Shown: piece after piece, positions 1-9,182 of the stretch
Layout: each line of letters starts with the position of its first letter
Numbering within the stretch: the stretch's first letter is position 1
From: Oscarella lobularis
Taxonomy: Eukaryota; Porifera; Homoscleromorpha; Homosclerophorida; Oscarellidae
DNA length: 64,000 bases
Assembly (NCBI RefSeq): GCF_947507565.1
Contig: NC_089179.1
Span: forward strand, 2,621,747-2,685,746
Reading direction: 5' to 3'
Translations under genes and position numbers: made by a program
The notes under the pieces: generated by a model
The model's database searches: none
Told to the model about the DNA's origin: nothing
Seen by the model: only the letters and a program-made list of their open reading frames with translations

Positions 1-19
1 TAATAACGCAGAATTATAT

Positions 20-606
20 CTAATAATGCAGATATCTTACACCAGTCAACGCCATATTGATTTGTGTCAAGTGATCATTCCAGGAGTCTATCACGGACGG
101 CGAAGGCATGTCAAACGCGGCAGAGAACTTGACGATGTCTTCCCTGCTGCAACCCATCATCACTGATGCGATGGCTGCTCGACGATTGACGTCATAGCTC
201 ATTCCATGCAAAGCATTATTCCTTGAGGTGGTAAATTTTGTGACACTATGAAAATAGATCACTGCAAATTACTGTAAACCAACGAGAGAAGGTTACTGTC
301 TGCAAGCAAGGCAATAGAATTCACAGACGGAACACAGCCCACGGTGTTTTTGCTCTTTCATCGTTATTCTGTCACTGTGACAATTTTTGCACGACAAAGC
401 TGACCTGAAAAATTCTAACAGGTAGGTCATGTCAATTAGTCGGTATCCAGACGGTCTGGTGTCCGCTTCGCGTGGGAGATGACGTGGAATCCATGACGAT
501 GGAATGGGACCCGATTTCTTTCCCAACGCGTCCTCTTCGGCTTCTTTCTCGCGATGACGACGTTCGGCAGACTGTATTCGAGATTCTTTGCGATTTTTCC
601 GCGGCA
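20..606 (-). CDS. Mutator-like transposase-type gene, 5' exons (partial, runs off the window)
   Basis: On the minus strand an ATG at 606 opens a basic, charged N-terminus, followed by a Cys-rich segment (CKNC and a CSVCEFYCLAC-like cluster) ending near 293. A second open stretch, 262 to about 43, contains the phrases NRRAAIASVMMG and FDMPSPSVIDSWN and ends at a good splice donor (gtgtaag). The pattern of a short basic head, a YRLIDM-type segment, a paired-Cys block and then an NRR...MPxP segment resembles the N-terminal part of Mutator-like (MULE) transposase proteins of invertebrates. I infer that family from memory of its layout. The join between the two exons could not be fixed in frame. 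The gene continues left of base 1. Gypsy element 1 sits 38 bp upstream of the ATG, in the presumed promoter. Confidence 0.4.
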
Positions 607-643
607 TAAGCGATGTTTTAGACAGGGAAAACGGTATAAGAGT

Positions 644-702
644 TGTGATGTACGGGGTTGGGGTTGATTCCAATAGACTGTGACTTCAGCAGCCACGCTA
701 AA
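644..702 (+). repeat. 5' LTR of gypsy element 1 (59 bp)
   Basis: The direct repeat begins TGTGATGTACGG and ends ...ACGCTAAA, immediately before the primer binding site. AGAGT precedes it. The last bases differ from the 3' copy (AA for CA). Confidence 0.85.
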
Positions 703-703
703 T

Positions 704-731
704 TGGCGTAGTCGACACTGGTTTCGAACCT
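704..731 (+). promoter_or_regulatory. Primer binding site of gypsy element 1 (tRNA-Ser type, extended)
   Basis: TGGCGTAGTCG followed by a GGTTTCGAACC block looks like the reverse complement of the 3' end of a serine tRNA (acceptor stem CGACTACG plus CCA, then the T-loop region). The T-arm-like part suggests that complementarity extends beyond the usual 18 nt. Confidence 0.6.
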
Positions 732-737
732 TTCCAG

Positions 738-2165
738 ATGGCTTCAGTGGGCAAAATCGGCGTCTTCGAGAGCGAAAAAGAGGAATGGCGTCATTACATC
801 GAGCGACTGGAATTCTACTTTGAGGCGAACGACGTCAAGGACGACGGCAAGAAGAAAGCGATTCTCCTCAGCGTTTGTGGGCCGGCGGCGTATCGAACAA
901 TTCGATCCGCGTCGGCCGCACCGCTCACAACAGCATCTTACCACCAGATCAAAAGGCAGACAGAAGATCACTTGGATCCCACGCCGTCTAAGGCCACTCG
1001 CCGATGGCGTTTTCGTTTGCGACATCGAAAGCAGGGCGAATCGATAGTAGCCTACGTCGCGGAACTACGCAAATTGGCTGAACGCTGTGAGTTCCACGAT
1101 GTCGCAGAGGAGCTGTGCGACCAGCTCGTGGTTGGAGTGAATGACCACAAAATTCGTAGCAAGCTACTCGCGGAAAAGAAGTTGACTTTTGAGTCAGCGT
1201 TCGAGATCGCGCGTTCCACGGAAGTAGCCGAGATGCAATCACACGAAATGCAAGGGACACCAGACGAATCGGCTCATGCAGTGAGTACTGCAGCCGCGGA
1301 AAGCGCCGCGTTCAACGCGCAACAACGGAAGTGTTACCGTTGTAACGGAAACCATTCGCCCGCCACGTGTCGTTTTGCTTCACACACCTGCCACGAGTGC
1401 GGTAAATTGGGTCACGTTGCTCGTGCTTGCCGCAGTCGCCAACCGGCAACTCCCAAGGAGAAGAAAGGTACCAAGGAGTCGCTCAAAGCGAAGAAGGCAC
1501 ATAAAGTGTCGGAGGCACAAGCGACGGAGGAGGACAGCGATTCAGCGGAGGAATCGTTCCGAATTAACTTTTGCACAAAAGGCTCCCGAGTGGCGCCATT
1601 TATAGTGCCGTTAAAAATTGATGGCAAGCCGTGCTCGTTTGAGTTGGACACTGGCGCAGGCGTGTCCCTGATAGGAGAAGTAGAGTTTCGAAAACTGTGG
1701 TCGCGACGGAGCGCCCCGGCGTTACGGCGTGGCCGGGTAACGCTGTCGACTTACACGAAAGACCCAGTTCCGGTTCTCGGGGAATGCGATGTACGAGTGA
1801 GGTACGAAGGTCAGCGAAAACAGTTGACCCTGATTGTCGTGAAAGGTGACGGACCAAGCCTGATGGGACGCAACTGGCTCACGCAATTTCAGTTGGACTG
1901 GCCCCGTCTGGCAGCGTATCAGACAGCATCGGTCAATGCGTGTTCGGCAACGAGTGGGCTGCCGATCGTAACAAAATTTCCTGAGGTTTTTGGCAACGGA
2001 CTAGGAGAACTTCGGGGGCAAAAAGCAAAAATTCGAGTCAAGTCAGGGGCCACACCGCGGTTCTGCAAACCGCGGGCGGTTCCATACGCACGTCGAACGC
2101 AAGTGGAAAACGAAATTCGGCGCTTAGAACGACAAGGCGTCATAGAACAAGTGCAGTTCCGATAG
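738..2165 (+). CDS. gag-pro: Gag-protease (and start of RT) of gypsy element 1
   Basis: This 475-residue open frame starts 35 bp after the 5' LTR. Residues 1-180 form a retrotransposon Gag capsid-like region (MEGREEWRHYIERLEFYFEAND style). Two CCHC zinc knuckles follow at about residues 199-212 (CYRCNGNHSPATC) and 218-231 (CHECGKLGHVARAC). An aspartic protease follows with the active-site motif LDTGAG at about residue 302 and the second conserved segment SLMGRNWL. The end of the frame already contains the start of reverse transcriptase (RRLERQGVIEQV) and then hits a stop. The usual S-D-W-A-x-P segment that should follow is missing, so the frame ends through a small deletion plus frameshift rather than at a normal Gag/Pol boundary. 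Confidence 0.9.
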   Translation: MASVGKIGVFESEKEEWRHYIERLEFYFEANDVKDDGKKKAILLSVCGPAAYRTIRSASAAPLTTASYHQIKRQTEDHLDPTPSKATRRWRFRLRHRKQGESIVAYVAELRKLAERCEFHDVAEELCDQLVVGVNDHKIRSKLLAEKKLTFESAFEIARSTEVAEMQSHEMQGTPDESAHAVSTAAAESAAFNAQQRKCYRCNGNHSPATCRFASHTCHECGKLGHVARACRSRQPATPKEKKGTKESLKAKKAHKVSEAQATEEDSDSAEESFRINFCTKGSRVAPFIVPLKIDGKPCSFELDTGAGVSLIGEVEFRKLWSRRSAPALRRGRVTLSTYTKDPVPVLGECDVRVRYEGQRKQLTLIVVKGDGPSLMGRNWLTQFQLDWPRLAAYQTASVNACSATSGLPIVTKFPEVFGNGLGELRGQKAKIRVKSGATPRFCKPRAVPYARRTQVENEIRRLERQGVIEQVQFR

Positions 2166-2190
2166 TGGCGGCACTCAAAAAAGGGGCGAG

Positions 2191-4926
2191 GTGCGAGTTT
2201 GCGGTGACTACAGCCTCACGGTCAATCCGGTAATTGTTCCGGACTCGTACCCGCTTCCTCGCATTGATGATTTGCTAGCGTCCCTCGCAGGTGGGGAGTC
2301 GTTCACGAAGCTAGATCTTAGCAGCGCTTACCAGCAGGTGGAACTCGACGAGGAATCAAAAAAGCTGTTGACCGTTAATACGCCCTGGGGCCTTTTTCGG
2401 TACAATCGGCTGCCTTTTGGCGTTTCGGTAGCCCCGACCATTTTTCAACGAATCATGGACAGTTTGCTGCAAGGCGTACCGGGGACCGTCGTGTATCTCG
2501 ATGATATATTGGTGACGGGGAAGTCCCGCGAGGAGCATCTTCGCAACCTGGAACTCGTGTTAGGCCGTCTGGCGGCGGCCGGCTTGCGTTTGAAAACATC
2601 CAAATGCGCGTTTTTCGTTCCGGTGGTGGAATACTTAGGGCATAAAATTGATAAAGAGGGACTCCATCCGACCGATGAAAAGGTTGCGGCAGTCACGCAC
2701 GCACCGGCCCCCAAGAATGTCGCGCAGCTCAAAGCGTATTTGGGTTTGGTCAACTATTATGGAAAATTCATCCGTCAATTGGCGACGAAGCTGGCTCCGC
2801 TGTATCGTCTACTCGAAAAAGGAGCTCAGTGGAAATGGGGCGAGCGCGAAGTTCAGGCGTTTGCGGACTCAAAGAAAGCTTTGACGTCGGACTGTGTTTT
2901 AGCACACTATGATCCAGCATTACCGTTGACCTTGGCTTGCGATGCGTCACTGGTGGGAGTTGGAGCCGTTTTGTCACACGTTTGGCCTGATGGGAGGGAA
3001 CAACCCGTGGCGTATGCATCGCAATCGTTATCGGCGCGGGAGCGGCGATATTCGCAGCTCGACAAGGAAGGTGCGGCGGTGGTTTTTGGGCTAAAGAAGT
3101 TCTACATGTTTCTGGCTGGACGACCCTTTACGATCTTTACGGATCACAAGCCGTTATTGACATTATTCGGTCCGGATAAAGGAACCCCGCTGCTGGGCTC
3201 ACCGCGGATCTTAAGATGGTCGGCTAAGCTCAAGGCGTTTCAGTATACGCTAAAGTACCGCCCTGGGGCGGCAAACGGAAATGCGGACGGATTGAGCAGA
3301 CTACCCTTGGACGACATTGCTGAAAAACCAGAGTCGCCTATTGAGGCAGTCTTGTCCCTACGTGCTTTGGAACTGACGGCAACGGAATCACCCATCGTGG
3401 TGTCGGATATTGAAAAAATGACAACGTCGGACCCAACCCTGCGACTGGTGCGATCCTTCGTAGGAAATGGATGGCCGGAGAGAAAGCCTGCGGAAGTATC
3501 GGAGAGTTTTTGGTCACGCCGTTCAGAGTTGAGCGAAGAGGACGGATGCTTACTCTGGGGTGAACGATTGGTAGTACCAAGTCAAGCGCGATCCCGCGTA
3601 TTAGGCATGCTACATGAAGGGCACCCAGGAGTCGTACGCATGAAGTGTTTGGCACGCAGCTATGTTTGGTGGCCGGGTTGTGACACGGATATAGGAGCAA
3701 CACTGAGGGGATGTGAGGCATGCGAACAAAATTTAAATGCGCCTGCGGCGGCGCCACTTCATCCCTGGGAATGGCCCGAGAGACCATGGGGACGACTTCA
3801 TTTAGACTTTGCAGGACCCTTTGTAGGAAAAATGTTTCTGATCGTAGTGGACGCCCACTCCAAGTGGTTAGAAGTAGAGCCCATGCTATCAACGACATCC
3901 GCGGTAACAATTGGAAAGCTACGAAAGATCTTCGCCACACATGGTCTACCAGAAATGATTGTCACGGACAACGGACCACAATTTATCAGCGAGGAATTCC
4001 GGTCTTATCTGCGGTCAAACGGCATTCGGCATGCAACGTCGGCACCGTATCACCCGGCATCAAATGGCATGGCAGAGAGAGCAGTGCAAATTTTTAAGAA
4101 GGGAATGCGGAAAATGGTTAAGGAGAAATTGTCCCTTGAAGAGAAGCTGGCAAAAGTTCTGTTTTCTTATCGGGCTACTCCCCAATCCACCACGGGACTA
4201 TCACCCGCGGAATTGCTGTATGGCCGCCGCCTTCAAGGAAAACTGGATCTGCTGAAACCCGACGTAGCGGCACGTGTTCGCCAACAACAGGCCAGACAAA
4301 AAGGATATCATGATTTACACGCGGCTGCGCGAGGGTTTGCCTTGGGTCAACGACTTTGGGTGCGGCAACACTCTGGACCGTGGGAACCCGGAGTGGTGGT
4401 CGCTGTATCCGGTCCCGTCTCGCTGGTGGTGGAGATGAGCGATCACCGCAGACTACGGTGTTACGCGGATCAGGTGAGGGTCCGATACTCGGAGGCCGTG
4501 CCGCCATCGCCGGCACCGGTATCACCAGTTTCTGGTACGGGGTCACGAGTCGAACCTCGTGCCGACACTGGACCAGACAACGACATTCGAGCAGATCGGT
4601 CCGGTTTACCAACCGTACCGGCAGAAGGGAGGGAAAGGTCGTTAGGACCACCCCCGTTGGCTGAGCCGGTGGCCACGCCTCAGTCAACGTCAACGGCGGC
4701 GCTGGAACCTCTGCAGCCAGGAGACACAGCCACAAGCACACCTGCGGGTACCAACGACAGTCCCGCGAGGAATGAGAACCAGGGCGAGGGTTCAACGGCG
4801 GATAATTCTTCGACGTCACCGCGGCAGCGTTCGTCGCGCGTAGCGCCGTCTTCTCCGGAAGCTACTACACCGCCACTGCGAAGGTCGTCGCGAGTTTCTA
4901 AACCACCACAACGCCTGGACCTTTGA
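2191..4926 (+). CDS. pol: Pol (RT, RNase H, integrase) of gypsy element 1
   Basis: The frame lies +1 relative to the gag-protease frame. It opens directly in RT (RVCGDYSLTVN), with the catalytic VYLDDIL near residue 102. RNase H follows (DASLVGVGAVLS near 251, TDHKPLL). The integrase zinc region H-x-H...C-x2-C (CEAC) precedes a DDE core: DFAGPF near 540, TDNGPQF near 592 and the NGMAERA glutamate near 628. The C-terminal 200 residues are a Pro/Ser/Thr-rich tail with no recognised domain. All catalytic residues I can check are present. GTG at 2191 is only the first possible start in this frame; in the ancestral element this was one frame with gag. The break lies between 2157 and 2191. Confidence 0.92.
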   Translation: MRVCGDYSLTVNPVIVPDSYPLPRIDDLLASLAGGESFTKLDLSSAYQQVELDEESKKLLTVNTPWGLFRYNRLPFGVSVAPTIFQRIMDSLLQGVPGTVVYLDDILVTGKSREEHLRNLELVLGRLAAAGLRLKTSKCAFFVPVVEYLGHKIDKEGLHPTDEKVAAVTHAPAPKNVAQLKAYLGLVNYYGKFIRQLATKLAPLYRLLEKGAQWKWGEREVQAFADSKKALTSDCVLAHYDPALPLTLACDASLVGVGAVLSHVWPDGREQPVAYASQSLSARERRYSQLDKEGAAVVFGLKKFYMFLAGRPFTIFTDHKPLLTLFGPDKGTPLLGSPRILRWSAKLKAFQYTLKYRPGAANGNADGLSRLPLDDIAEKPESPIEAVLSLRALELTATESPIVVSDIEKMTTSDPTLRLVRSFVGNGWPERKPAEVSESFWSRRSELSEEDGCLLWGERLVVPSQARSRVLGMLHEGHPGVVRMKCLARSYVWWPGCDTDIGATLRGCEACEQNLNAPAAAPLHPWEWPERPWGRLHLDFAGPFVGKMFLIVVDAHSKWLEVEPMLSTTSAVTIGKLRKIFATHGLPEMIVTDNGPQFISEEFRSYLRSNGIRHATSAPYHPASNGMAERAVQIFKKGMRKMVKEKLSLEEKLAKVLFSYRATPQSTTGLSPAELLYGRRLQGKLDLLKPDVAARVRQQQARQKGYHDLHAAARGFALGQRLWVRQHSGPWEPGVVVAVSGPVSLVVEMSDHRRLRCYADQVRVRYSEAVPPSPAPVSPVSGTGSRVEPRADTGPDNDIRADRSGLPTVPAEGRERSLGPPPLAEPVATPQSTSTAALEPLQPGDTATSTPAGTNDSPARNENQGEGSTADNSSTSPRQRSSRVAPSSPEATTPPLRRSSRVSKPPQRLDL

Positions 4927-5030
4927 CCAGGGAGGTCGACGATGAAGATTCTTGTTTGACACTTTCACTGACGAATCCTTTTTTTTTCTGGGCATGGTGT
5001 TAGGGGCAGTTGGGCCGGGCAAAGTAACTT

Positions 5031-5043
5031 AGGTGGGGGAGAG
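5031..5043 (+). other. Polypurine tract of gypsy element 1
   Basis: AGGTGGGGGAGAG directly abuts the TGTGATG start of the 3' LTR, as expected for the plus-strand primer. Gypsy element 2 has an equivalent tract (AGGAGGAGGGAG). Confidence 0.8.
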
Positions 5044-5102
5044 TGTGATGTACGGGGTTGGGGTTGATTCCAATAGACTGTGACGTAAGCAGGCACGCTA
5101 CA
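5044..5102 (+). repeat. 3' LTR of gypsy element 1 (59 bp)
   Basis: It begins TGTGATG and ends CGCTACA, so it has the canonical TG...CA ends, and is followed at once by the AGAGT target duplication at 5103-5107. Confidence 0.88.
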
Positions 5103-5107
5103 AGAGT

Positions 5108-5896
5108 AGTTACTAAGCGGTCACGTGAGACGGGAAACGCCTCACACTTGCTGTAGTCAGGCAGGGTGTTCTCTACGACCTCAGTTGAAGACGCCGATAG
5201 CACAAGATGCCTTGCAATAAGCAAACGAACTGCTGCAAACACATAAGGAACGCTGTCGAGAGCGATTTGATGACAAAAGCACCAACTTCCGTTTCGAACA
5301 GAGATACGCCCCCTTTTGACCGCACCATTTCAGACTCAAAAATTGTAGAGAAAACGACTCAGCGCGAACTCAAACGCAGCGCCATTGGATAGAAGGAGGA
5401 CAAAGCATACGTTTGCGCTCATTTAATTTTTTACATGGAAGCTACTTTTCAAAGCCCCATTGCCACCTTAACGTTGCGTGGTGGAAGTTGGGGGCCCGGA
5501 AGGGGAGAAGAGCGTTTTTCATACTAGAAACCTGTCCCGCTTATATCTAATGATTTATTTTGATGGGTCTATCTAACTATATTAGAGACCTTCCTTATTG
5601 ATTTTGGTACTACAGTAATCGCCTTGTTTTTGTTGCCCAGATAAGTCACTTTGACGTAATGGAAAAAACCTCGTTTTTCGTCATGCAGTATCGCTCTAGC
5701 GACAAACAATGCGAATAGAAACCAGAGTTTATTATGACCTACTTTGAACTCTTTCTTTTATACTTGAGACCATCGATTCTGTATCATCTGTCTCTGAATA
5801 TTTGCAAGCGAGACGCAGATCTTCAGCGTGACTGCTGATTTAAGAGCAATAAATGATTTGAAAGCTTTCAAAATCAGACTCAGATTATCTTTTTTA
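5108..5896. other. Stretch without a recognisable gene
   Basis: No convincing coding region is seen. It should be the original upstream flank of the Mutator-like gene displaced by gypsy element 1. A TATATTAGAGACC phrase near 5578 recurs in reverse-related form in the foldback repeats at 20.2 and 22.2 kb. Confidence 0.4.
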
Positions 5897-5995
5897 TTTG
5901 GATCCATCCCATTGGACCAGGATGGATCTTTTTTAATTGGATCCATCCCCCTATTGGACCAGGATGTATAATTTTTTTAATTGGATCCATCCCGC
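5897..5995. repeat. Short tandem repeat, about 47 bp unit, GGATCCATCC...GGACCAGGAT
   Basis: Two full units and a partial third carry ATTGGATCCATCCC and TTGGACCAGGATG separated by T-rich spacers. Each unit is itself partly palindromic (GGATCCATCC against GGATGGATC). Confidence 0.6.
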
Positions 5996-6137
5996 TATCT
6001 TAGTAACCAAACGCCGTCAACAGTGCCGCTATCTTAGAAATCAAACGCCGTCAACAGTGCCGCTACCTTTGTAATCAAACGCCATTAACCGTGCCGCTAT
6101 TTTAGTAATCAAACGCCGTCAACAGTGCCGCTACCTT
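5990..6137 (+). repeat. About 35-bp minisatellite, array 1 (four units)
   Basis: Four units contain the phrases GCCGCTATCTTAGTAATC and AAACGCCGTCAACAGT. The same unit returns inverted at 19.91-20.03 kb, in both orientations at 20.57-20.67 kb, and at 21.66-21.77 kb. Confidence 0.85.
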
Positions 6138-6139
6138 CT

Positions 6140-6580
6140 AAGTTTCGATTCCCTCCGAGTTTGTACCGCAACCTCCTTCATCGCTTCGTCTCGACTGCAT
6201 CCTCGCCAAATCCAAAACTCGCAAAAAATCGGCGAACGTCATCAAATCCTCCCAACCGTCGCGTTTCTTGTCGTCGAGAATTTGCAGCAATTCGTTGCGA
6301 TATCTGCGCAACGGTGGATCGGTGGCATTCGCATTCGCATTCGCATGGGCATTCGCATTCGCATTCGACGCAACGCGAAGCGTCGTTCGGATCCGGTTCG
6401 AAGAAACATTGTGAAATTCATGAAGGTACGTGCATATGACATCTCTCGGACAGCCCTTTGTTCTACCGTCCTTTCTACTCCAGCCGTGGAATGCCGTCGA
6501 CGTTTCCGCTGAACCGGACAGCCAATCATCGTGGCCAAATACGTCGAGCGATTTCTCATGCGATTTCCGCCTGTAAGTTG
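6140..6580 (-). CDS. Open frame with a CARD-like tail and Asn-Ala hexamer repeat (hypothetical)
   Basis: A minus-strand frame without its own ATG stays open from about 6580 to a TAG near 6140. It contains an alternating Asn-Ala stretch encoded by the GCGAATGC hexamer array (about 6326-6367), then RYRNELLQILDD and GWEDLMTFADFLRV, ending in an Arg/Ser-rich tail. The second half has the look of the last helices of a CARD/death-fold domain, but this is weak. It may be an exon of the same gene as the Ser-rich reading at 6655-6811. No clean splice pair was found between them. It could also be chance translation of repeat DNA. Confidence 0.25.
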
Positions 6581-6622
6581 GCCTGATCGACCAAAGAGAG
6601 GCAATATCTATATTTCAACTCT

Positions 6623-6811
6623 CTAAAGGATGAAAAATGGGCTCATTTCATTTTGTAGTGGATAGATTGAATCGACGGCTCCGTCGTAGAACGTTTTGCC
6701 GTTTTCGATATAAGCGATTTCTCCTTCTCCCTCCTCGCTCCCCTCAAGCGCCGACGACGAAGACGACGAAGACGACGACGATCCGAACGACGACGATTTC
6801 GCCATGATCGG
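6623..6811 (-). CDS. Hypothetical exon, Ser-rich N-terminus
   Basis: ATG at 6811 opens MAKSSSFG, a poly-Ser run, then ALEGSEEGEGEIAYIENG and FYDGAVDSIYPLQNE before a stop at 6623. I do not recognise it. The poly-Ser run is encoded by a (CGACGA)-type simple repeat. It starts just downstream of where gypsy-like element 3 breaks off (6846), so it may be a host first exon whose upstream DNA was replaced. Confidence 0.25.
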   Translation of the reverse strand, partial: PIMAKSSSFGSSSSSSSSSSALEGSEEGEGEIAYIENGKTFYDGAVDSIYPLQNEMSPFFIL

Positions 6812-6845
6812 CCACGACGACTTCGGTCCGGCGTGGGAACTCAAC

Positions 6846-7890
6846 CAGACAACGACTAGGAATTCCATTCACGACCGCATCGACTTGAAAAACAGGGGAC
6901 GGAGGCGAGGATGCGTTGTGTTGTAAGGTTCCGACTGGAAACGCGGTGGGGGCACGCGACACGTATTGGGTATTGTCTTGTTGTGCGCTAAACTTAGTAC
7001 AGTTCACGCTAATATGTCCGAATTCACCACAGTTCCAGCAACGGCGTTGAGCGACGGGCACGCGGGGACGAACTCTGATGTGACGTAGCGGTTGGCACAG
7101 CAAACGAAGGATATCCGGTGGTTTCCAAACGATGAAGGCGATCGGCAAGAGATGCCAGGAGGGAGGACTGCCGCTCCATTGTTTTCAGGACGGCGTCGGC
7201 ATGTGTGGCCGTGGCGATATGCGGAGGTGTTAAATTCTGTGGTGCAGGTGTTCGAGCGTGAGACGATGTGGCGGAACGTTGCTCGGCCATTTCAGCAGCG
7301 CTGATCTCCAGCGCGATGCGAAGCGCGTCGTACAAGCTCTTGGGCGTTCCGTACCTTACGCAGAGACGAACAGAGGCGTTGCGCAGGCCGTCGAGAAATT
7401 GATCGCGCGTCAATAAATCGCACTGGTCAGCCTCCATCGTCGGGAACGTTTGTGCGGCGAGGCCGCGGAGCGCATTGCCGAACGTAAGGAGAGTCTCGTC
7501 GGCGCCCTGCGTGCGAAGACGGAAGGCCGAGCGCTTGACTTCGTGACGGTTGGCAGGTAGAAAACGAGCGCGCAACGCTGTGAGGAGATCCGAGACCGAA
7601 CAGGACGATGCCGCAGGGAGCGAGCGAAGATCTTCTCGCGCAGGGCCCTGAAGGCGTAGGTGTAGCACGTGGCGGCGTGTGTCTTCATCCCACTTGTTCA
7701 GCGACGCGCACGACGTGAAATCTTCTTCCCAGTTTTCCCAGGACTGCTGCGGGTCGTTGCGAAAGGGGGGAGGCAGTAGGGAACTGAAGCGGAGTGTAGA
7801 CACTGTTCCGTCGAGGGCGGAGGGGGCTTCGAATCGGCAGAGTCCTTAGACGAACCGGGGGCGGACGGTTGAAACATACAGTAGAAAGGA
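6846..7890 (-). pseudogene. gag: gag (plus start of protease) of gypsy-like element 3, frameshifted
   Basis: The start is probably the ATG at 7877 (MFQPSAPGSSKDS). A frameshift near 7805 leads into the capsid-like region (WENWEEDFTSCASLNKWDE, LRARFLPANRHEVKRSAF), and a second near 7060 leads into one CCHC knuckle (CWNCGEFGHISVNC). The frame then reaches a protease lead-in (FQVDAVVNGIPSRC) and stops matching at 6846, where the DTG active site is replaced by unrelated simple-repeat DNA. The domain order is that of Ty3/gypsy Gag-Pro. It is non-functional. Confidence 0.75.
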
Positions 7891-7906
7891 GCGACTCCTG
7901 TCACCA
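7888..7906 (-). promoter_or_regulatory. Primer binding site of gypsy-like element 3
   Basis: TGGTGACAGGAGTCGC follows the LTR end. It is close to the TGGCGACAGGAGTGG of element 4 at 62806, suggesting the same (serine) tRNA primer family. Confidence 0.5.
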
Positions 7907-7907
7907 G

Positions 7908-8032
7908 TGTAATAAAGCCAGACGACAACGACGATGCCACCAGAAACACACGAGAAGCAAGACTGTTCTATTTCTCAATCACCCTCCCTATTCTAGGCCT
8001 TCCCCCAACTCCCCGTATAAAGGATTACTTCA
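7908..8032 (-). repeat. Presumed 5' LTR of gypsy-like element 3 (about 125 bp)
   Basis: It starts TGAAGTAATCC, has a TATA-like CTTTATACGGGG close to its start, and ends ...TTTATTACA one base before the primer binding site. No second copy is in the window, so the limits rest on the TG...CA ends and the adjacent PBS. Confidence 0.55.
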
Positions 8033-8036
8033 GATG

Positions 8037-9066
8037 TAGCTGCCTCGACCCGTGCCCTTCGTACTTATCATCCATTCTGCAACAGCAATTTTTTCAGTCC
8101 CCCGATCACCTCTTACTCGAGATGGAACTCCAAACTCTTCGACAGCGGTAAGAAAGTAATAGAGAACGCTTGAGGATTTGTTGTTTGCAGAGCAGCGCAG
8201 AAACACTGGCATTCTGCTATAGCCGTCAATCCCTGAAACGTCATACTTTGAATTAGTTCATACGCTATTGACCAAGTAAGCACCTCCATGTATAACAATG
8301 CCCCATCGAATTAGGGCGCGAAGGCCGTCGATATGCCACAGAGCATTGGGCCCGGAGACACTGTAGCTTCGTCTCTGAATTGTGTAGGCCCATCGTAAAC
8401 ATGCACCCTCCGGATCGACACGACATAAGGACTGTCGGACTCTCCGTCGCGGAACACGAATTCCTATGGCCTGTAGATGGCCAATGACATTGCGGTATCC
8501 GTGTCTTGGGAAATTTCTATTAATTTCAGCAACCGCTGCGTCTAAATGAGCGTCAGAAATAGAAGAAAACGTGCCACGTACTGACAGTCCGAAGGCTGAC
8601 AGACGCCTATGAACTGTCCTCTCAGAGCATTGAAGGATCGACGCCATATCTCGAACTGTGAAATTCAAGCTCAGAAATAGCCCCAACTGGTCTTCAGAAA
8701 TGTGCAACAGAGGACGTCCCCGCTCTCCAGAATAAACTACAAGGAAAGATCACCAAACCATCGAGGGTAATTAGTTACTGGGTATTGAGTTCAGCACCTG
8801 GAACGGAACGATAGGAATCTCTTGCATTTAGGCGCTCGAGTCGGTTCCGCACGGAATGTCGTAGACGCTGAAGAACTGTTGCTAGGCCGTCAATGTCAGC
8901 TTGAGGTGTAAAGGCGGCGGCTACTGTCTGAGTTAGAATGACGTCAAGTCTTTCGTACATCTCTTCAAGCGACTGGAAGGAAACTGTCTCCGACGTTCTC
9001 TCGACACCTTCAATCAGACGACGAATCCGAGCAACAAACTCCTGCCTCTCTAGCTCTCTCGCGTCC
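8037..9066 (-). pseudogene. Integrase-like (rva_4-type DDE core) gene 1, 3'-truncated
   Basis: The first exon starts MDARELERQEF (ATG at 9066) and runs through a helical region to SYRSV. A phase-1 intron (gtgctg...ttgtag) follows. The second exon has a resolvase-like helix-turn-helix (TVRDMASILQCSERTVHRR) and the lead into the core (RVDPEG, ALWHIDG with the first Asp). A second intron (gtgctt...tttcag) is followed by GIDGYSRM and VRGDRGTE with the second Asp. The gene ends at GTGRGSY because the LTR of element 3 starts there; the glutamate of the DDE triad, normally in an NQRIE segment, is missing. The layout matches the animal integrase-core family seen also at 36.5 kb. Start chosen: the ATG at 9066; an in-frame ATG at 9131 is also possible. 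Confidence 0.75.
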
Positions 9067-9151
9067 ATTTCAAAGGCGTACGGGACGCTTACTTTGCCGC
9101 ACAGGGGTCCCTCGTGTAATGCGTAGCGCACGCTTCATTATTGCACGCGTA

Positions 9152-9182
9152 CAGCAGGACCCAAAAACGACAGAGCATGCGC
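9152..9182 (+). repeat. Left inverted repeat of the 9.13-11.99 kb element
   Basis: AGCAGGACCCAAAAACGACA followed by GAGCATGCGC; inverted partner at 11694-11725. Confidence 0.8.

Larger units (their letters stand above)
644..5102 (+). mobile_element. Gypsy element 1: Ty3/gypsy LTR retrotransposon with 59-bp LTRs
   Basis: The element is bounded by two 59-bp near-identical direct repeats that begin TGTGATGTACGG and lie next to the 5-bp target duplication AGAGT (639-643 and 5103-5107). Inside, in order, are a tRNA-Ser-like primer binding site, gag with two zinc knuckles, protease, reverse transcriptase, RNase H, integrase and a polypurine tract. This is the Ty3/gypsy domain order (integrase last). 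The two LTR copies differ at about 4 of 59 positions, and the reading frame is broken at about 2160-2190, so this copy is a fossil of moderate age. It inserted just upstream of the Mutator-like gene, in the opposite orientation. Confidence 0.93.
6846..8032 (-). mobile_element. Gypsy-like element 3: 5' LTR, gag and start of protease only (truncated)
   Basis: On the minus strand there is a 125-bp TG...CA block (8032 to 7908), then a primer binding site, a Gag-like region and a zinc knuckle. The frame is cut off exactly where the protease active site should begin (after VNGIPSRCLVE). The rest of pol and the 3' LTR are absent. Its 5' LTR begins inside the integrase-like gene at 8037, ending that gene. 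The missing 3' half prevents a target-duplication check. Confidence 0.7.

Noticed and set aside
3338-3940. 200-codon minus-strand frame inside gypsy 1 pol
   Set aside because: Shadow of the pol coding frame; no motif of its own.
6125-6439. Plus-strand frame with a His-Ser repeat
   Set aside because: The opposite reading of the GCATTC hexamer array; no other protein feature.
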